Shown here one piece after another: positions 32,946-40,377 of a stretch of DNA of 64,000 nt. The position numbers and the translations under genes were made by a program. Source of the DNA: Kribbella sandramycini (GTDB taxonomy: Bacteria; Actinomycetota; Actinomycetes; Propionibacteriales; Kribbellaceae); the NCBI RefSeq assembly GCF_013131805.1, contig NZ_JABJRC010000008.1, positions 372,001 through 436,000 of the forward strand, read 5' to 3'. Within the stretch, counting starts at the first letter, position 1. Every line of letters starts with the position of its first letter. A model generated the notes under the pieces. It searched no databases. It saw nothing but the letters and a program-made list of their open reading frames with translations, and was not told the origin of the DNA.

Positions 32946-34081
32946 TTCTTCGCGATCACCGCGGCGACCTTGGAGACCGGCTCGGCCAGCCCGTCGACGA
33001 CCTGCCCGAGCTGCTTCTTCTCGGCGTCCGTCACGTTGTACGGCTTGAACCCGTCGCCCTCGCGGTACTTGTCGACAGCGGCGAAGACGGCCTTGAAGTT
33101 GGTGTCGAGCGCGCTGACCAGCGCGGCGTCGCGCTTCTGCAACGCCGGGCGGAGCGCCTGGATCGCGGCCTGCGAGCCCTCGACGTTGGCCTGGAAGTCC
33201 CACAGGTCGGTATGCGAGTAGCGGTCCTCCTCACCGGTGATCTTGCCGGTGGCAACTTCGTCGAGGAGCTCCTTGGCGCCGTTCGCGAGCTGCAGCGGGT
33301 TCAGTTTCACGACCTTGGCCTTGGCGACGACGGTCTTCACATCGACGAGCAGCTGATCGGCGTACTTCGCCATCCCGGCCGTGCTGTTCTTCTCCCACAG
33401 GGCCTGCTCGATCCGGTGGTAGCCGGTCCACTCGGTACCGGGCTCGACATCGTTGACCCGGGCATCGATCTTCGGGTCCAGGTCGCCGAACGACTCCGCG
33501 ACCGGCTCGATCCGCTCCCAGTACGTGCGGGACACCGGGAACAGCGCCTTCGCCTTGGCCACGTCACCGGCCTTGACCGCGTCGACGAACTCGGTCGTCT
33601 TCTGCTCCAGCGCGACGGCCTGCGAGTTCACGTAGCGCTGGTAGCTCTCGGTTGCCTGCTTGAGCAGGGTGTCCTCGTCGACCTGCGCGGGCGCGTCGCC
33701 GGCGACGGTCAGATCGCCGCGGATGCCGTCGCCGACCATGCCGGGTTTGCAGACCGCGTGGTACTTGCCGGTCGGCAGCTCGACGATCAGATCCCGCTTG
33801 AGGCCGGGGCCGATGTTCTCGACCTCGCCCATCACCCGGTCGCCCTCGGCGTACACGTAGAACTCGGTGACCTTGCTGCCGCCGTTGGAGACCGAGAACG
33901 TGCTCGTGCCGGACTTCACGTCGCGGCGGCTCAGGTCGCAGGACGAGTCGGTCGCCTTGACCGTGACCGGGCCGGTGCCGTCGTCGGTCGCGGCCGGCTG
34001 GTCCTCTGCGCACGCGGTGAGCGCGGCGAGCCCCAGCACGACGCCGACGGTGGCGGCCTTAAGAGTCTTGGACCTGGACAT
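32942..34081 (-). CDS. efeO: Iron-uptake lipoprotein EfeO (cupredoxin plus M75 domain)
   Basis: 379 residues. A lipoprotein signal ends in LTACAE. An N-terminal cupredoxin-like domain (about residues 40-130, SSCDLSRRDVKSGTSTFSVS, YHAVCKPG) precedes the M75/imelysin-like domain with the metal-binding His-x-x-Glu in TGYHRIEQALWE. It binds ferrous or ferric iron for EfeU. The gene overlaps efeU by 23 bp and efeB by 4 bp, giving the order U-O-B. Confidence 0.95.
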   Translation of the reverse strand: MSRSKTLKAATVGVVLGLAALTACAEDQPAATDDGTGPVTVKATDSSCDLSRRDVKSGTSTFSVSNGGSKVTEFYVYAEGDRVMGEVENIGPGLKRDLIVELPTGKYHAVCKPGMVGDGIRGDLTVAGDAPAQVDEDTLLKQATESYQRYVNSQAVALEQKTTEFVDAVKAGDVAKAKALFPVSRTYWERIEPVAESFGDLDPKIDARVNDVEPGTEWTGYHRIEQALWEKNSTAGMAKYADQLLVDVKTVVAKAKVVKLNPLQLANGAKELLDEVATGKITGEEDRYSHTDLWDFQANVEGSQAAIQALRPALQKRDAALVSALDTNFKAVFAAVDKYREGDGFKPYNVTDAEKKQLGQVVDGLAEPVSKVAAVIAKK

Positions 34082-34895
34082 GTTTCTCCTGGACAGGGGT
34101 GATCGGACGGAAGTACAGCACCAGCACGGGCACCAGGTAGACCAGCCAGGCGATCGACTCGACGACGGTCGGGGCCGGGTTGAAGTTGAAGATGCCCTTG
34201 AGCAGGACGCCGTACCAGCTGTCCGGCGGGATGACGTGCGAGATGTCGAACGCCAGGTGGTGCAGGCCGGGCAAGAGGTTCGCCTCCTGCAGGTCGTGGA
34301 AGCCGTAGGCGAAGATGCCGGCCGCGACCAGGATCAGGATCGCGCCGGTCCACTTGAAGAACACCGCGAGATTGATCCGGACGGCGCCGCGGTAGATCAG
34401 GACGCCGAGGACGACGGCGGTCGCGAGCCCGAGCAGGACGCCGAGGAACGGGCCCGCGGTGGTCGCGGTGGCGGCCGACGCGTAGACGATGAACGCGGTC
34501 TCGATACTCTCCCGGAAGACGGCCAGGAAAGACAGGATGACGACCGCCCGCGGGCCGATCGCGAGCGCCTGGTCCATCCGCTCGCGCAGCTCCTTGGCGA
34601 TACTGCGCGACGCCGTGCGCATCCAGAAGATCATCCAGGTGACGAAACCGACCGCGAGGATCGACATCACCCCGCCGATGGTCTCCTGGGTGGTGAAGGA
34701 CCTCGCGGTCAGCGCGGTCACGAACTGCAGCAGCCCCCACGCGGCAGCCGCCACGGCGAGCGCCGCGGCGACTCCGATCCAGACCAGTTTCAGCCGGTCC
34801 CGGCGTCCGGAGCGGACCAGGAAGGTCGCGAGGATGCTGACCACCAGCGATGCTTCGAGCCCCTCACGGAGCCCGATCAAGTAGTTCGCGAGCAT
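34059..34895 (-). CDS. efeU: Iron permease EfeU (FTR1 family)
   Basis: 278 residues, seven predicted transmembrane helices. Two REXXE iron-transfer motifs are visible: LREGLEAS near residue 9 and FRESIETAF near residue 128. It transports iron across the membrane using EfeO-bound iron. It is first in the operon and directly downstream of a DtxR/IdeR-like box, which fits repression under iron-rich conditions. Confidence 0.95.
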   Translation of the reverse strand: MLANYLIGLREGLEASLVVSILATFLVRSGRRDRLKLVWIGVAAALAVAAAAWGLLQFVTALTARSFTTQETIGGVMSILAVGFVTWMIFWMRTASRSIAKELRERMDQALAIGPRAVVILSFLAVFRESIETAFIVYASAATATTAGPFLGVLLGLATAVVLGVLIYRGAVRINLAVFFKWTGAILILVAAGIFAYGFHDLQEANLLPGLHHLAFDISHVIPPDSWYGVLLKGIFNFNPAPTVVESIAWLVYLVPVLVLYFRPITPVQEKHVQVQDS

Positions 34896-34915
34896 GGCGG
34901 ACGGTCCTCTATACC

Positions 34916-34949
34916 TTAGGAATGGCTAACCTTCCTGAGGTTAACCTAA
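34916..34949 (-). promoter_or_regulatory. DtxR/IdeR-type iron box(es) upstream of efeU
   Basis: TTAGGAATGGCTAACCTTC (34916-34934) matches the iron-box consensus TTAGGTTAGGCTAACCTAA at 14 of 19 positions by hand. A second palindromic site, TGAGGTTAACCTAAG (34935-34949), abuts it. It lies 21 bp from the efeU start and includes the thpR stop codon. Confidence 0.7.
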
Positions 34950-35504
34950 GAATTCCCATTCGCCCACTGTGGCGTACGCCGCAGAACGGCCAGCTCCCTC
35001 ACCCAGCCGGGACTCGATCAGCTGCAGGCTCCCGGCCGTCCACTCGGCGCCGTCGTACGTGTCGAAGACCCGCACCCAGCGGGTGACGTCGATCGGCCGG
35101 CGCAGCCGGGCCAGCGTCAGATGCGGGACGAACTTGCGCCCGTCGACCGTCACACCCGAGTGGTTCGCGGCGGCCCGCGTCGTCTTCGACAACTGCTTCA
35201 GCGCGTCGGTCTCGTCCCGGACGCCGGTGTACAGCACCCGCGCCTCCGGTACGCCGGGGAACGCGCCGGCCCCGGCCAGCCGCAACGGAAACGGCCGCTG
35301 CCGCTTCGCGACCGCCTCGAGCCGCTCCCCCAACTCGTCGGCCTTCCACTCCGGCACCTCGCCCAGGAACGCCAGCGTGATGTGCCAGTGGTCGTCGGCG
35401 GCCCACCGGATGTCCTCATCCGGGTGCTCGCGCCGCGGTCCGACGAACTCGCTCAGATCCTCCACAACTTCGATGGGTGGCACCACGGCCACGAACAATC
35501 GCAT
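34941..35504 (-). CDS. thpR: RNA 2',3'-cyclic phosphodiesterase (2H family)
   Basis: 187 residues. The two catalytic HxTx motifs are present, HITLAFLG near residue 41 and HLTLARLR near residue 128, typical of ThpR/LigT. It opens 2',3'-cyclic phosphates on RNA ends. It ends within the iron-box region, so transcription through thpR could run into efeU. It diverges from the kinase/oxidoreductase fusion. Confidence 0.92.
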   Translation of the reverse strand: MRLFVAVVPPIEVVEDLSEFVGPRREHPDEDIRWAADDHWHITLAFLGEVPEWKADELGERLEAVAKRQRPFPLRLAGAGAFPGVPEARVLYTGVRDETDALKQLSKTTRAAANHSGVTVDGRKFVPHLTLARLRRPIDVTRWVRVFDTYDGAEWTAGSLQLIESRLGEGAGRSAAYATVGEWEFLG

Positions 35505-35522
35505 CCGGCAAGCCTATCGGTG

Positions 35523-36971
35523 GTGGAAACTGAGTTTGTGGAGCGGAAACTGCCGTCGCCGTGTGTGGTGATCCTGGTCGGGCCGGGTGCGGCCGGGAAG
35601 TCGTCGTGGGCGGCTTCGGAGTTCGCGCCGGAGCTGGTGGTGTCGAGTGATCGGCTGCGGGCGCTGGTCGGGGCGGGCGAGGACGATCTGGCGGCGAGCG
35701 CGGATGCGTTCGCGTTGCTGGAGACGGTCGTCGAGCAGCGGATCGGGCGGCGGCTGACGACGGTGATCGACACCCTCGGCCTCGATCGCGAACGACGGCT
35801 GCGCTGGCTGGGTCTGGCGCGCGCGGCCGGAATGCCTTGTGTGGCCGTCGGTTTCGGCACTCCGGCGGCCGAGTGCCGGCGGCGGAACCGGGAGCGGCCG
35901 AAGCGGATCCCGGCCGACGTGCTGACCGGGCAGCTGCGCGCTTGGGCCGCGGCTCGCGATGAGTTGGCGACCGAGGGATACGACGACGTCCTGCAGCCGA
36001 CCGTGGTGCGCGTCGTACCGGAGGCGTTCGTGGGCGCGGACGCAGCCGTCGCGCGGCAGGCGGAGGCACCGACCGGGCTGCGATTCGGGCTGCAGTTGAG
36101 CAGTTATCCGGGCGGCCGGGCCGGGTTGGCGACCTGGACGCGCGAGGTCGCGGCGAAGGCCGAGGAGGTCGGTTTCGACGCCATTTACGTCATGGATCAT
36201 TTCCGCCAGATCCCGCAGGTAGGCCGCGCCTGGGACGACTTCCTGGAGAGCTGGACGACGCTCGGCTACCTGGCCGCCTGCACGACGCGCGTCCGGCTCG
36301 GCACGCTCGTCTCCGGGATCACCTACCGCAACGTCGCGCATCTGGGCAAGATCGCCGCGACGCTCGACGTACTGAGCGGTGGACGTGCGGTCTGCGGCCT
36401 CGGACTGGCCTGGTTCGAAGCCGAGCACCAGGCCTACGGCTGGCCCTTCCCATCGGTCGCCGATCGCTACACGCTGCTCGAAGACGCACTGCAGTTGCTT
36501 CCGGTGTTGTGGGGCCCAGGCAACAAACCGTTCCACGGCCGAGTGCTCGAAATCCCCGACACCACCTGCTATCCACGACCCTTACAAGAAAAGTTGCCGC
36601 TACTCGTTGGTGGCAGTGGGCAACGAACCCTGCGACTCGCGGCCCGGCACGCCGATGCGGTCAACCTCTTCGGCGATCTCGCGACCGTCCGCGCCCGAGC
36701 AGCGTACGTACGCTCGCTGACGGACCGCCCACTCGAGATAACCCACCTCTCAACCACGCTCGTCGGCGACGCGGCCCTGGTCGAGCGCTTACGTCCCCGC
36801 AACCAAAACCCAGCCAAGTACGCCGCCGCCGTCAACGCCGGCACCGTCGACGACCAGATCGGCCGCTTCCGCGAACTCGCCGAAGCCGGCATCTCCGAAG
36901 TGATGCTGACCCTCCCCGACCTCGACACCCTCGACGACGTCGGCCGAGTGATCTCAGCCTTTCGGGTTTAG
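35523..36971 (+). CDS. Fusion of P-loop kinase-like domain and F420/FMN LLM-class oxidoreductase
   Basis: 482 residues from a GTG at 35523; GTG at 35538 is an alternative. Residues about 1-170 are an AAA_33/polynucleotide-kinase-like domain: Walker A VILVGPGAAGKSS, VVSSDRLRALVG, and TVIDTLGLDRERR. From residue about 186 a luciferase-like monooxygenase fold begins (LRFGLQLSSYPGGRAGLATW, VGFDAIYVMDHF, RLGTLVSGITYRNVAHLGKI). The fusion joins phosphate transfer to flavin/F420 redox in one chain. No direct substrate can be named. The gene is divergent from thpR, an RNA-end enzyme, which hints at RNA or nucleotide repair, but that is speculation. Confidence 0.8.
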   Translation: METEFVERKLPSPCVVILVGPGAAGKSSWAASEFAPELVVSSDRLRALVGAGEDDLAASADAFALLETVVEQRIGRRLTTVIDTLGLDRERRLRWLGLARAAGMPCVAVGFGTPAAECRRRNRERPKRIPADVLTGQLRAWAAARDELATEGYDDVLQPTVVRVVPEAFVGADAAVARQAEAPTGLRFGLQLSSYPGGRAGLATWTREVAAKAEEVGFDAIYVMDHFRQIPQVGRAWDDFLESWTTLGYLAACTTRVRLGTLVSGITYRNVAHLGKIAATLDVLSGGRAVCGLGLAWFEAEHQAYGWPFPSVADRYTLLEDALQLLPVLWGPGNKPFHGRVLEIPDTTCYPRPLQEKLPLLVGGSGQRTLRLAARHADAVNLFGDLATVRARAAYVRSLTDRPLEITHLSTTLVGDAALVERLRPRNQNPAKYAAAVNAGTVDDQIGRFRELAEAGISEVMLTLPDLDTLDDVGRVISAFRV

Positions 36972-36978
36972 CTTGTGC

Positions 36979-37680
36979 TCAACGAACTGTTATCTCGAGG
37001 TCCGCGACCATCGCCACGGTCAGGTCGACTATCTGGTCAGCTGCCAGCGTGACGCCGCGCAGCGAGACGACGCCCCGCACTGTCTCCAGCGAACTCCCGC
37101 GCAGATCGGAACCCCGTAGATCACAACGATCCAGTTCCAGACCGGACAAGCGGCAGCCATCGATGACGACCTTGTCCCATCGGCAGCCGACGACAGACAT
37201 CTCGGTCATCGAACAGTTCACAAACCCCAGTGCGCCCACCGTCCGCACGGCATCGAACGTCGCGTAGTCGAGTCGGCAGTTCTCGAAGATCACGTTCTCG
37301 CAGCTCACACCGCTCAGCGAGAGTCCGGACAGCTGACAACCGCGAAAGTGCACTCGGTCAAGCTTTCCCCCACTGAATCGGGCCGACGAGAGATCCACTT
37401 CGTTGAAGACGCTGCCGGTGATCGCCACACCTTCCCAGACGGTCTCGGTCAGGATCGTCCCGGCGAAGCTGGATCCGACAACCACACCATCGAGCCGCAG
37501 CCGAGACGCGTCGACGCGACCCACAGCCGCGTCCCGAAGCCCGTCGCCGGGAACAGCATCGACTGGCGTCAGGTCCAGCTCATCGACCGACGGCAGCAAG
37601 ATATGCGTCTCGCGTACTTCCCGAATCTCCACAGCTCTCCCGAACTTGTACGGAGTCGGCGGATGGTCACTGGGTACCAC
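36979..37680 (-). CDS. Pentapeptide-repeat protein, candidate RiPP immunity factor
   Basis: 233 residues from GTG at 37680. From about residue 55 on, the sequence cycles every five residues with a central Leu/Phe (SVFNEVDLSSARFSGGKLDR, VHFRGCQLSGLSLSG, VIFENCRLDYATFDAV), the mark of a right-handed quadrilateral beta-helix. Such proteins (Qnr, McbG, AlbG) can mimic DNA and protect gyrase. It lies 18 bp after the precursor-peptide stop and is therefore in the radical SAM operon. A role in self-protection is inference. It converges with the LLM fusion with a 7-bp gap. Confidence 0.8.
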   Translation of the reverse strand: MVPSDHPPTPYKFGRAVEIREVRETHILLPSVDELDLTPVDAVPGDGLRDAAVGRVDASRLRLDGVVVGSSFAGTILTETVWEGVAITGSVFNEVDLSSARFSGGKLDRVHFRGCQLSGLSLSGVSCENVIFENCRLDYATFDAVRTVGALGFVNCSMTEMSVVGCRWDKVVIDGCRLSGLELDRCDLRGSDLRGSSLETVRGVVSLRGVTLAADQIVDLTVAMVADLEITVR

Positions 37681-37698
37681 CCGCCGACTGTGGCGGAT

Positions 37699-37857
37699 CT
37701 ACTTGTGTTTCGTCCAGTTGTCCCACGACGGTCGGTTGTCCCAGGTGTTTGAGGGTGCGTGTGTCTCAGGAAGTCGCCACATCTGGCGTTGCGAACCCAG
37801 TCGAAGCCTCGCGAGCGCGGTCGGGTCGGCGCTGATGAGCGTGGTCAGAGGATTCAT
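37699..37857 (-). CDS. amcA: RiPP precursor peptide, multiple-cyclophane AmcA-like
   Basis: A 52-residue ORF opening MNPLTTLISADPTALARLRL and ending TWDNRPSWDNWTKHK. The core holds three Trp-x-x motifs: W39-D40-N41, W45-D46-N47 and W48-T49-K50. Aromatic-x-x-Asn/Lys is the substrate pattern of three-residue cyclophane-forming radical SAM maturases. The ATG overlaps the maturase stop (ATGA), with AAAGGAA upstream. The leader is residues about 1-33; the exact cleavage site is unknown. I recognise the arrangement as AmcA/AmcB-like from memory, without a database check. Confidence 0.75.
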   Translation of the reverse strand: MNPLTTLISADPTALARLRLGSQRQMWRLPETHAPSNTWDNRPSWDNWTKHK

Positions 37858-38960
37858 GTGCTGTTCCTTTCGGTGATGTGGTCCGCTGCCGCGCGGACCA
37901 GGCTCTGACGGGTGTTCCGGCAGTAAGCCGTCTCGGCGATCGTCAAAGAGCCGTGCTCGAAGTACCGATTGCCGGCCTGCGCGCCACCGCAGAACGCGAA
38001 GTAGTCACAACCGGTCGCGCACTTACCCAACGCCTCCTCGAACTCCCGTACGTAGGCGAGCCGCCCGGACTCGGCGATCATCTGGGACAACGGCGTCCGC
38101 AGAACATTGCCGGCGAGGAAGTCGGCGTACTTCGCGTCTTTGATGCCGAGTAGCTCCGGCGACAGCAATACGGTGTCGCCGTCGTACGCAACCGTCGGGA
38201 TCGGATCGAATGGCCTCCGCGGCCCGTCGCCGGCTCCGACGCGAGCCGCCAGGAAGTCGTTCAGCCGATCCAGCTCGCGAACCCGAAGGTCGCCACCGGC
38301 TTCACGGTGCCGCAGGACGGCTCTCCAGAACTCGTACGCAGCGGACTCTTGAACTGCGGGCCGTCCCGCTCCTTCTTCCTCCTCGATATTGAAGCCGACC
38401 GAGGCACATCCGATGGCGCCGAAGAAATCGACCAACTCTTCGGCGTGACCGATGGTCGCAGGCGTCACCACGCAGATGACGGTGAAGTCGATCCCGGCCG
38501 ATTGAAGCCGCTCCATGCCGCGCCGGGCCTGGGTGAACGACTCGGTGCCTCGCCAATTGACCCGGTCCCGATTCGCCCAGGGAGGACCGTCGACACTGAT
38601 CCCGACGTCGAAGTCGTAGTGCTTGAACAGATCGCACCAACGACTGTCGATGAGCGTTCCGTTCGACTGGATTCCGTGCTTGACGAGGCTCGACGAGCGC
38701 AGCGGCTCGAACGACTCCACCAGCGCGCGAAAGTGTTCGAAGGGAGTGGTCGTCGGCTCTCCGCCGTGCCACACAACATCGACTGGGTGGACGCTTGCTT
38801 GCCGACGGACAGACACGGCGCACGCATCGGCAACTGCTGTTGACATCAACGCCTGCCGTTTGCGGTCCGGCAAGTAGCAGTACGAGCAGTCCAGATTGCA
38901 CAGGCTGGTCGGCTGCATCACCAATGTGTGGAACGTCGTCGATATTGCCACATTCCGCAT
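37854..38960 (-). CDS. amcB: Radical SAM/SPASM peptide maturase (cyclophane-forming, AmcB-like)
   Basis: 368 residues. The radical SAM cluster motif is TSLCNLDCSYCYLPDRK near residue 18 (CxxxCxxC), followed by VVWHGGEPTTTPFEHFRALV and GIQSNGTLIDSRWCDLF. The SPASM region near the C-terminus has CATGCDYFAFCGG and TAYCRNTRQ, which would bind auxiliary Fe-S clusters. Enzymes of this group form C-C bonds between an aromatic ring and a beta-carbon two residues away. The stop overlaps the precursor start. The sequence opens FHTLVMQPTSLCN, as in GrrM/OscB-type maturases. Confidence 0.88.
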   Translation of the reverse strand: MRNVAISTTFHTLVMQPTSLCNLDCSYCYLPDRKRQALMSTAVADACAVSVRRQASVHPVDVVWHGGEPTTTPFEHFRALVESFEPLRSSSLVKHGIQSNGTLIDSRWCDLFKHYDFDVGISVDGPPWANRDRVNWRGTESFTQARRGMERLQSAGIDFTVICVVTPATIGHAEELVDFFGAIGCASVGFNIEEEEGAGRPAVQESAAYEFWRAVLRHREAGGDLRVRELDRLNDFLAARVGAGDGPRRPFDPIPTVAYDGDTVLLSPELLGIKDAKYADFLAGNVLRTPLSQMIAESGRLAYVREFEEALGKCATGCDYFAFCGGAQAGNRYFEHGSLTIAETAYCRNTRQSLVRAAADHITERNST

Positions 38961-39023
38961 ACCCGCACGCTCCTCATCTCGGAATGGCCGCCATCGTCAC
39001 GAGCGTACTACTTTTCGCATATC

Positions 39024-39057
39024 GCAGCAAGGATGCCCCTAGGGTCCTCCTTGCTGC
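39024..39057. promoter_or_regulatory. 10-bp inverted repeat between the RiPP operon and the UTRA regulators
   Basis: GCAGCAAGGA (39024-39033) and TCCTTGCTGC (39048-39057) are perfectly complementary, 14 bp apart, with CCTAGG in the centre. The position in a 142-bp divergent promoter region suggests an operator or hairpin. Confidence 0.5.
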
Positions 39058-39102
39058 CTTCCAAGTACAGTGAAGTGATCGGCAGCGCGGACGGAGGCAG
39101 CG

Positions 39103-39648
39103 GTGGCAGGCGGAGCGACCCGTTGGGAGAGTGTTTCGACGCCGTACTTGAGACCACGGGCAGCAGGTGAGCCGGATGCGTGGTCCGAGGAACTCGCGGC
39201 CCGCGAGGTCGCCGGCAGTCAGCAACTCCGAGAGGTCGCGGAGGTCGCGCCACCGGTTGAGGTCGCTGAGGGTCTGGGGATCTCCCTCGGGGAGTCGGTT
39301 GTGGTTCGTCGCCGAGTGATGCTGATCGACGACCAGGCAGTCGAGCTGACCGACTCCTACTACCCTTCCAAGATCGCTTCCGGGACCGGCCTGGCGACAG
39401 CGAAGAAGATTCGCGGCGGCGCGGTCACACTGCTGGCAGAGCTCGGGTACGAGGCCGGGTCAGTACAGGAAGAGATCTCGGCTCGGCCTCCCACCACGGA
39501 CGAGTCGGCTGCCCTCGACCTCGCCGACGGCGAGTGGGTGCTCATCCTGTCCCGCCTGATCAGGACCACCGCCGGTGAGCCTCTCGAGATGAGCATCATG
39601 ACCATGACGGCCAACGGCCGACGACTGCGCTATCAGGTGAGTTCATGA
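39103..39648 (+). CDS. UTRA-domain protein without a DNA-binding domain
   Basis: 181 residues with a GTG start preceded by ACGGAGG. It is nearly all UTRA effector-binding domain (SVVVRRRVMLIDDQAVELTD, SYYPSKIASGTGLATAKKIR, GGAVTLLAELGYEAG). The GntR winged helix is missing; a short YLRPRAAGEPDAWSEELAAR segment precedes it. The next gene is a full GntR-UTRA regulator, linked by ATGA. The pair may form a heteromer in which this subunit only senses the ligand. Confidence 0.85.
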   Translation: MAGGATRWESVSTPYLRPRAAGEPDAWSEELAAREVAGSQQLREVAEVAPPVEVAEGLGISLGESVVVRRRVMLIDDQAVELTDSYYPSKIASGTGLATAKKIRGGAVTLLAELGYEAGSVQEEISARPPTTDESAALDLADGEWVLILSRLIRTTAGEPLEMSIMTMTANGRRLRYQVSS

Positions 39649-40373
39649 CGCCCGCGGCAGATGGCGACGTCCGGCCGCGCCATCAACAGATCGCGGCTGA
39701 TCTACGGGCCGAGATCATGGCCGGCGTCCTCGCGCCTGGCGAGCAGTTGCCATCGACCCAACACCTCGTGCATCGGTTCTCGGCGGCCAACGCGACAGTT
39801 CAGCGCGCGCTCGGCGCCCTCAAACGCGAGGGTTTCATCTACAGCCTGGTCGGCAAGGGCGTCTACGTTCGTGACCGCCGCCCGATCGTGGTCGACGCGG
39901 CCACCTATCTGGCTCCAAGCCCGAAGGGCTACGCCTACCGACTGCTCGACGTGATCGAGGTTCAGCCCTCGAGCGAGGTCGCTTCGGCGCTCCGTCTCAC
40001 GTCGCCGTCGACTGCCATTCTCCGCAAGCGACTGCTGTCGCATGACGGCGAGCCAATCGAACTCTCCTGGTCGTACTACCCAGCCGAGATCGCCGCGGAC
40101 AGCCCCCTCGCGCGGAGACTCCGCATCCCGGGCGGAGCCATCCAGGCGCTGGCTGACCTCGGCTATTCACAACGTGAGTTCGCCGATCGGCTGTCCGCTC
40201 GGCTGCCCACCACCGAAGAACTCGAGATCCTGGGCCTGCCCGACGACGTTCCTGTCATCCGGCAGTTTCGAACGGTGTACTCCGACGATCGTCGTCCCGT
40301 GGAGGCATCCATCCTCATCAAAGGCGCGCATCTCTACGAGCTCCGTTATGAGCAGTCCGTTCCAGCTCAATGA
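39645..40373 (+). CDS. GntR-family regulator with UTRA domain
   Basis: 242 residues. The N-terminal winged helix reads RPRHQQIAADLRAEIMAGVL, APGEQLPSTQHLVHRFSAAN and ATVQRALGALKREGFIYSLV. The UTRA domain follows (ILRKRLLSHDGEPIELSWSY). It starts inside the stop of the UTRA-only gene. It is probably the DNA-binding regulator of the divergent radical SAM operon and of itself, by location only. Confidence 0.9.
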   Translation: MTPAADGDVRPRHQQIAADLRAEIMAGVLAPGEQLPSTQHLVHRFSAANATVQRALGALKREGFIYSLVGKGVYVRDRRPIVVDAATYLAPSPKGYAYRLLDVIEVQPSSEVASALRLTSPSTAILRKRLLSHDGEPIELSWSYYPAEIAADSPLARRLRIPGGAIQALADLGYSQREFADRLSARLPTTEELEILGLPDDVPVIRQFRTVYSDDRRPVEASILIKGAHLYELRYEQSVPAQ

Positions 40374-40377
40374 GTGG

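Noticed and set aside
32946..33203. Upstream extension of efeB
   Set aside because: It is a shadow of efeO; the Tat signal begins after the ATG at 32945.
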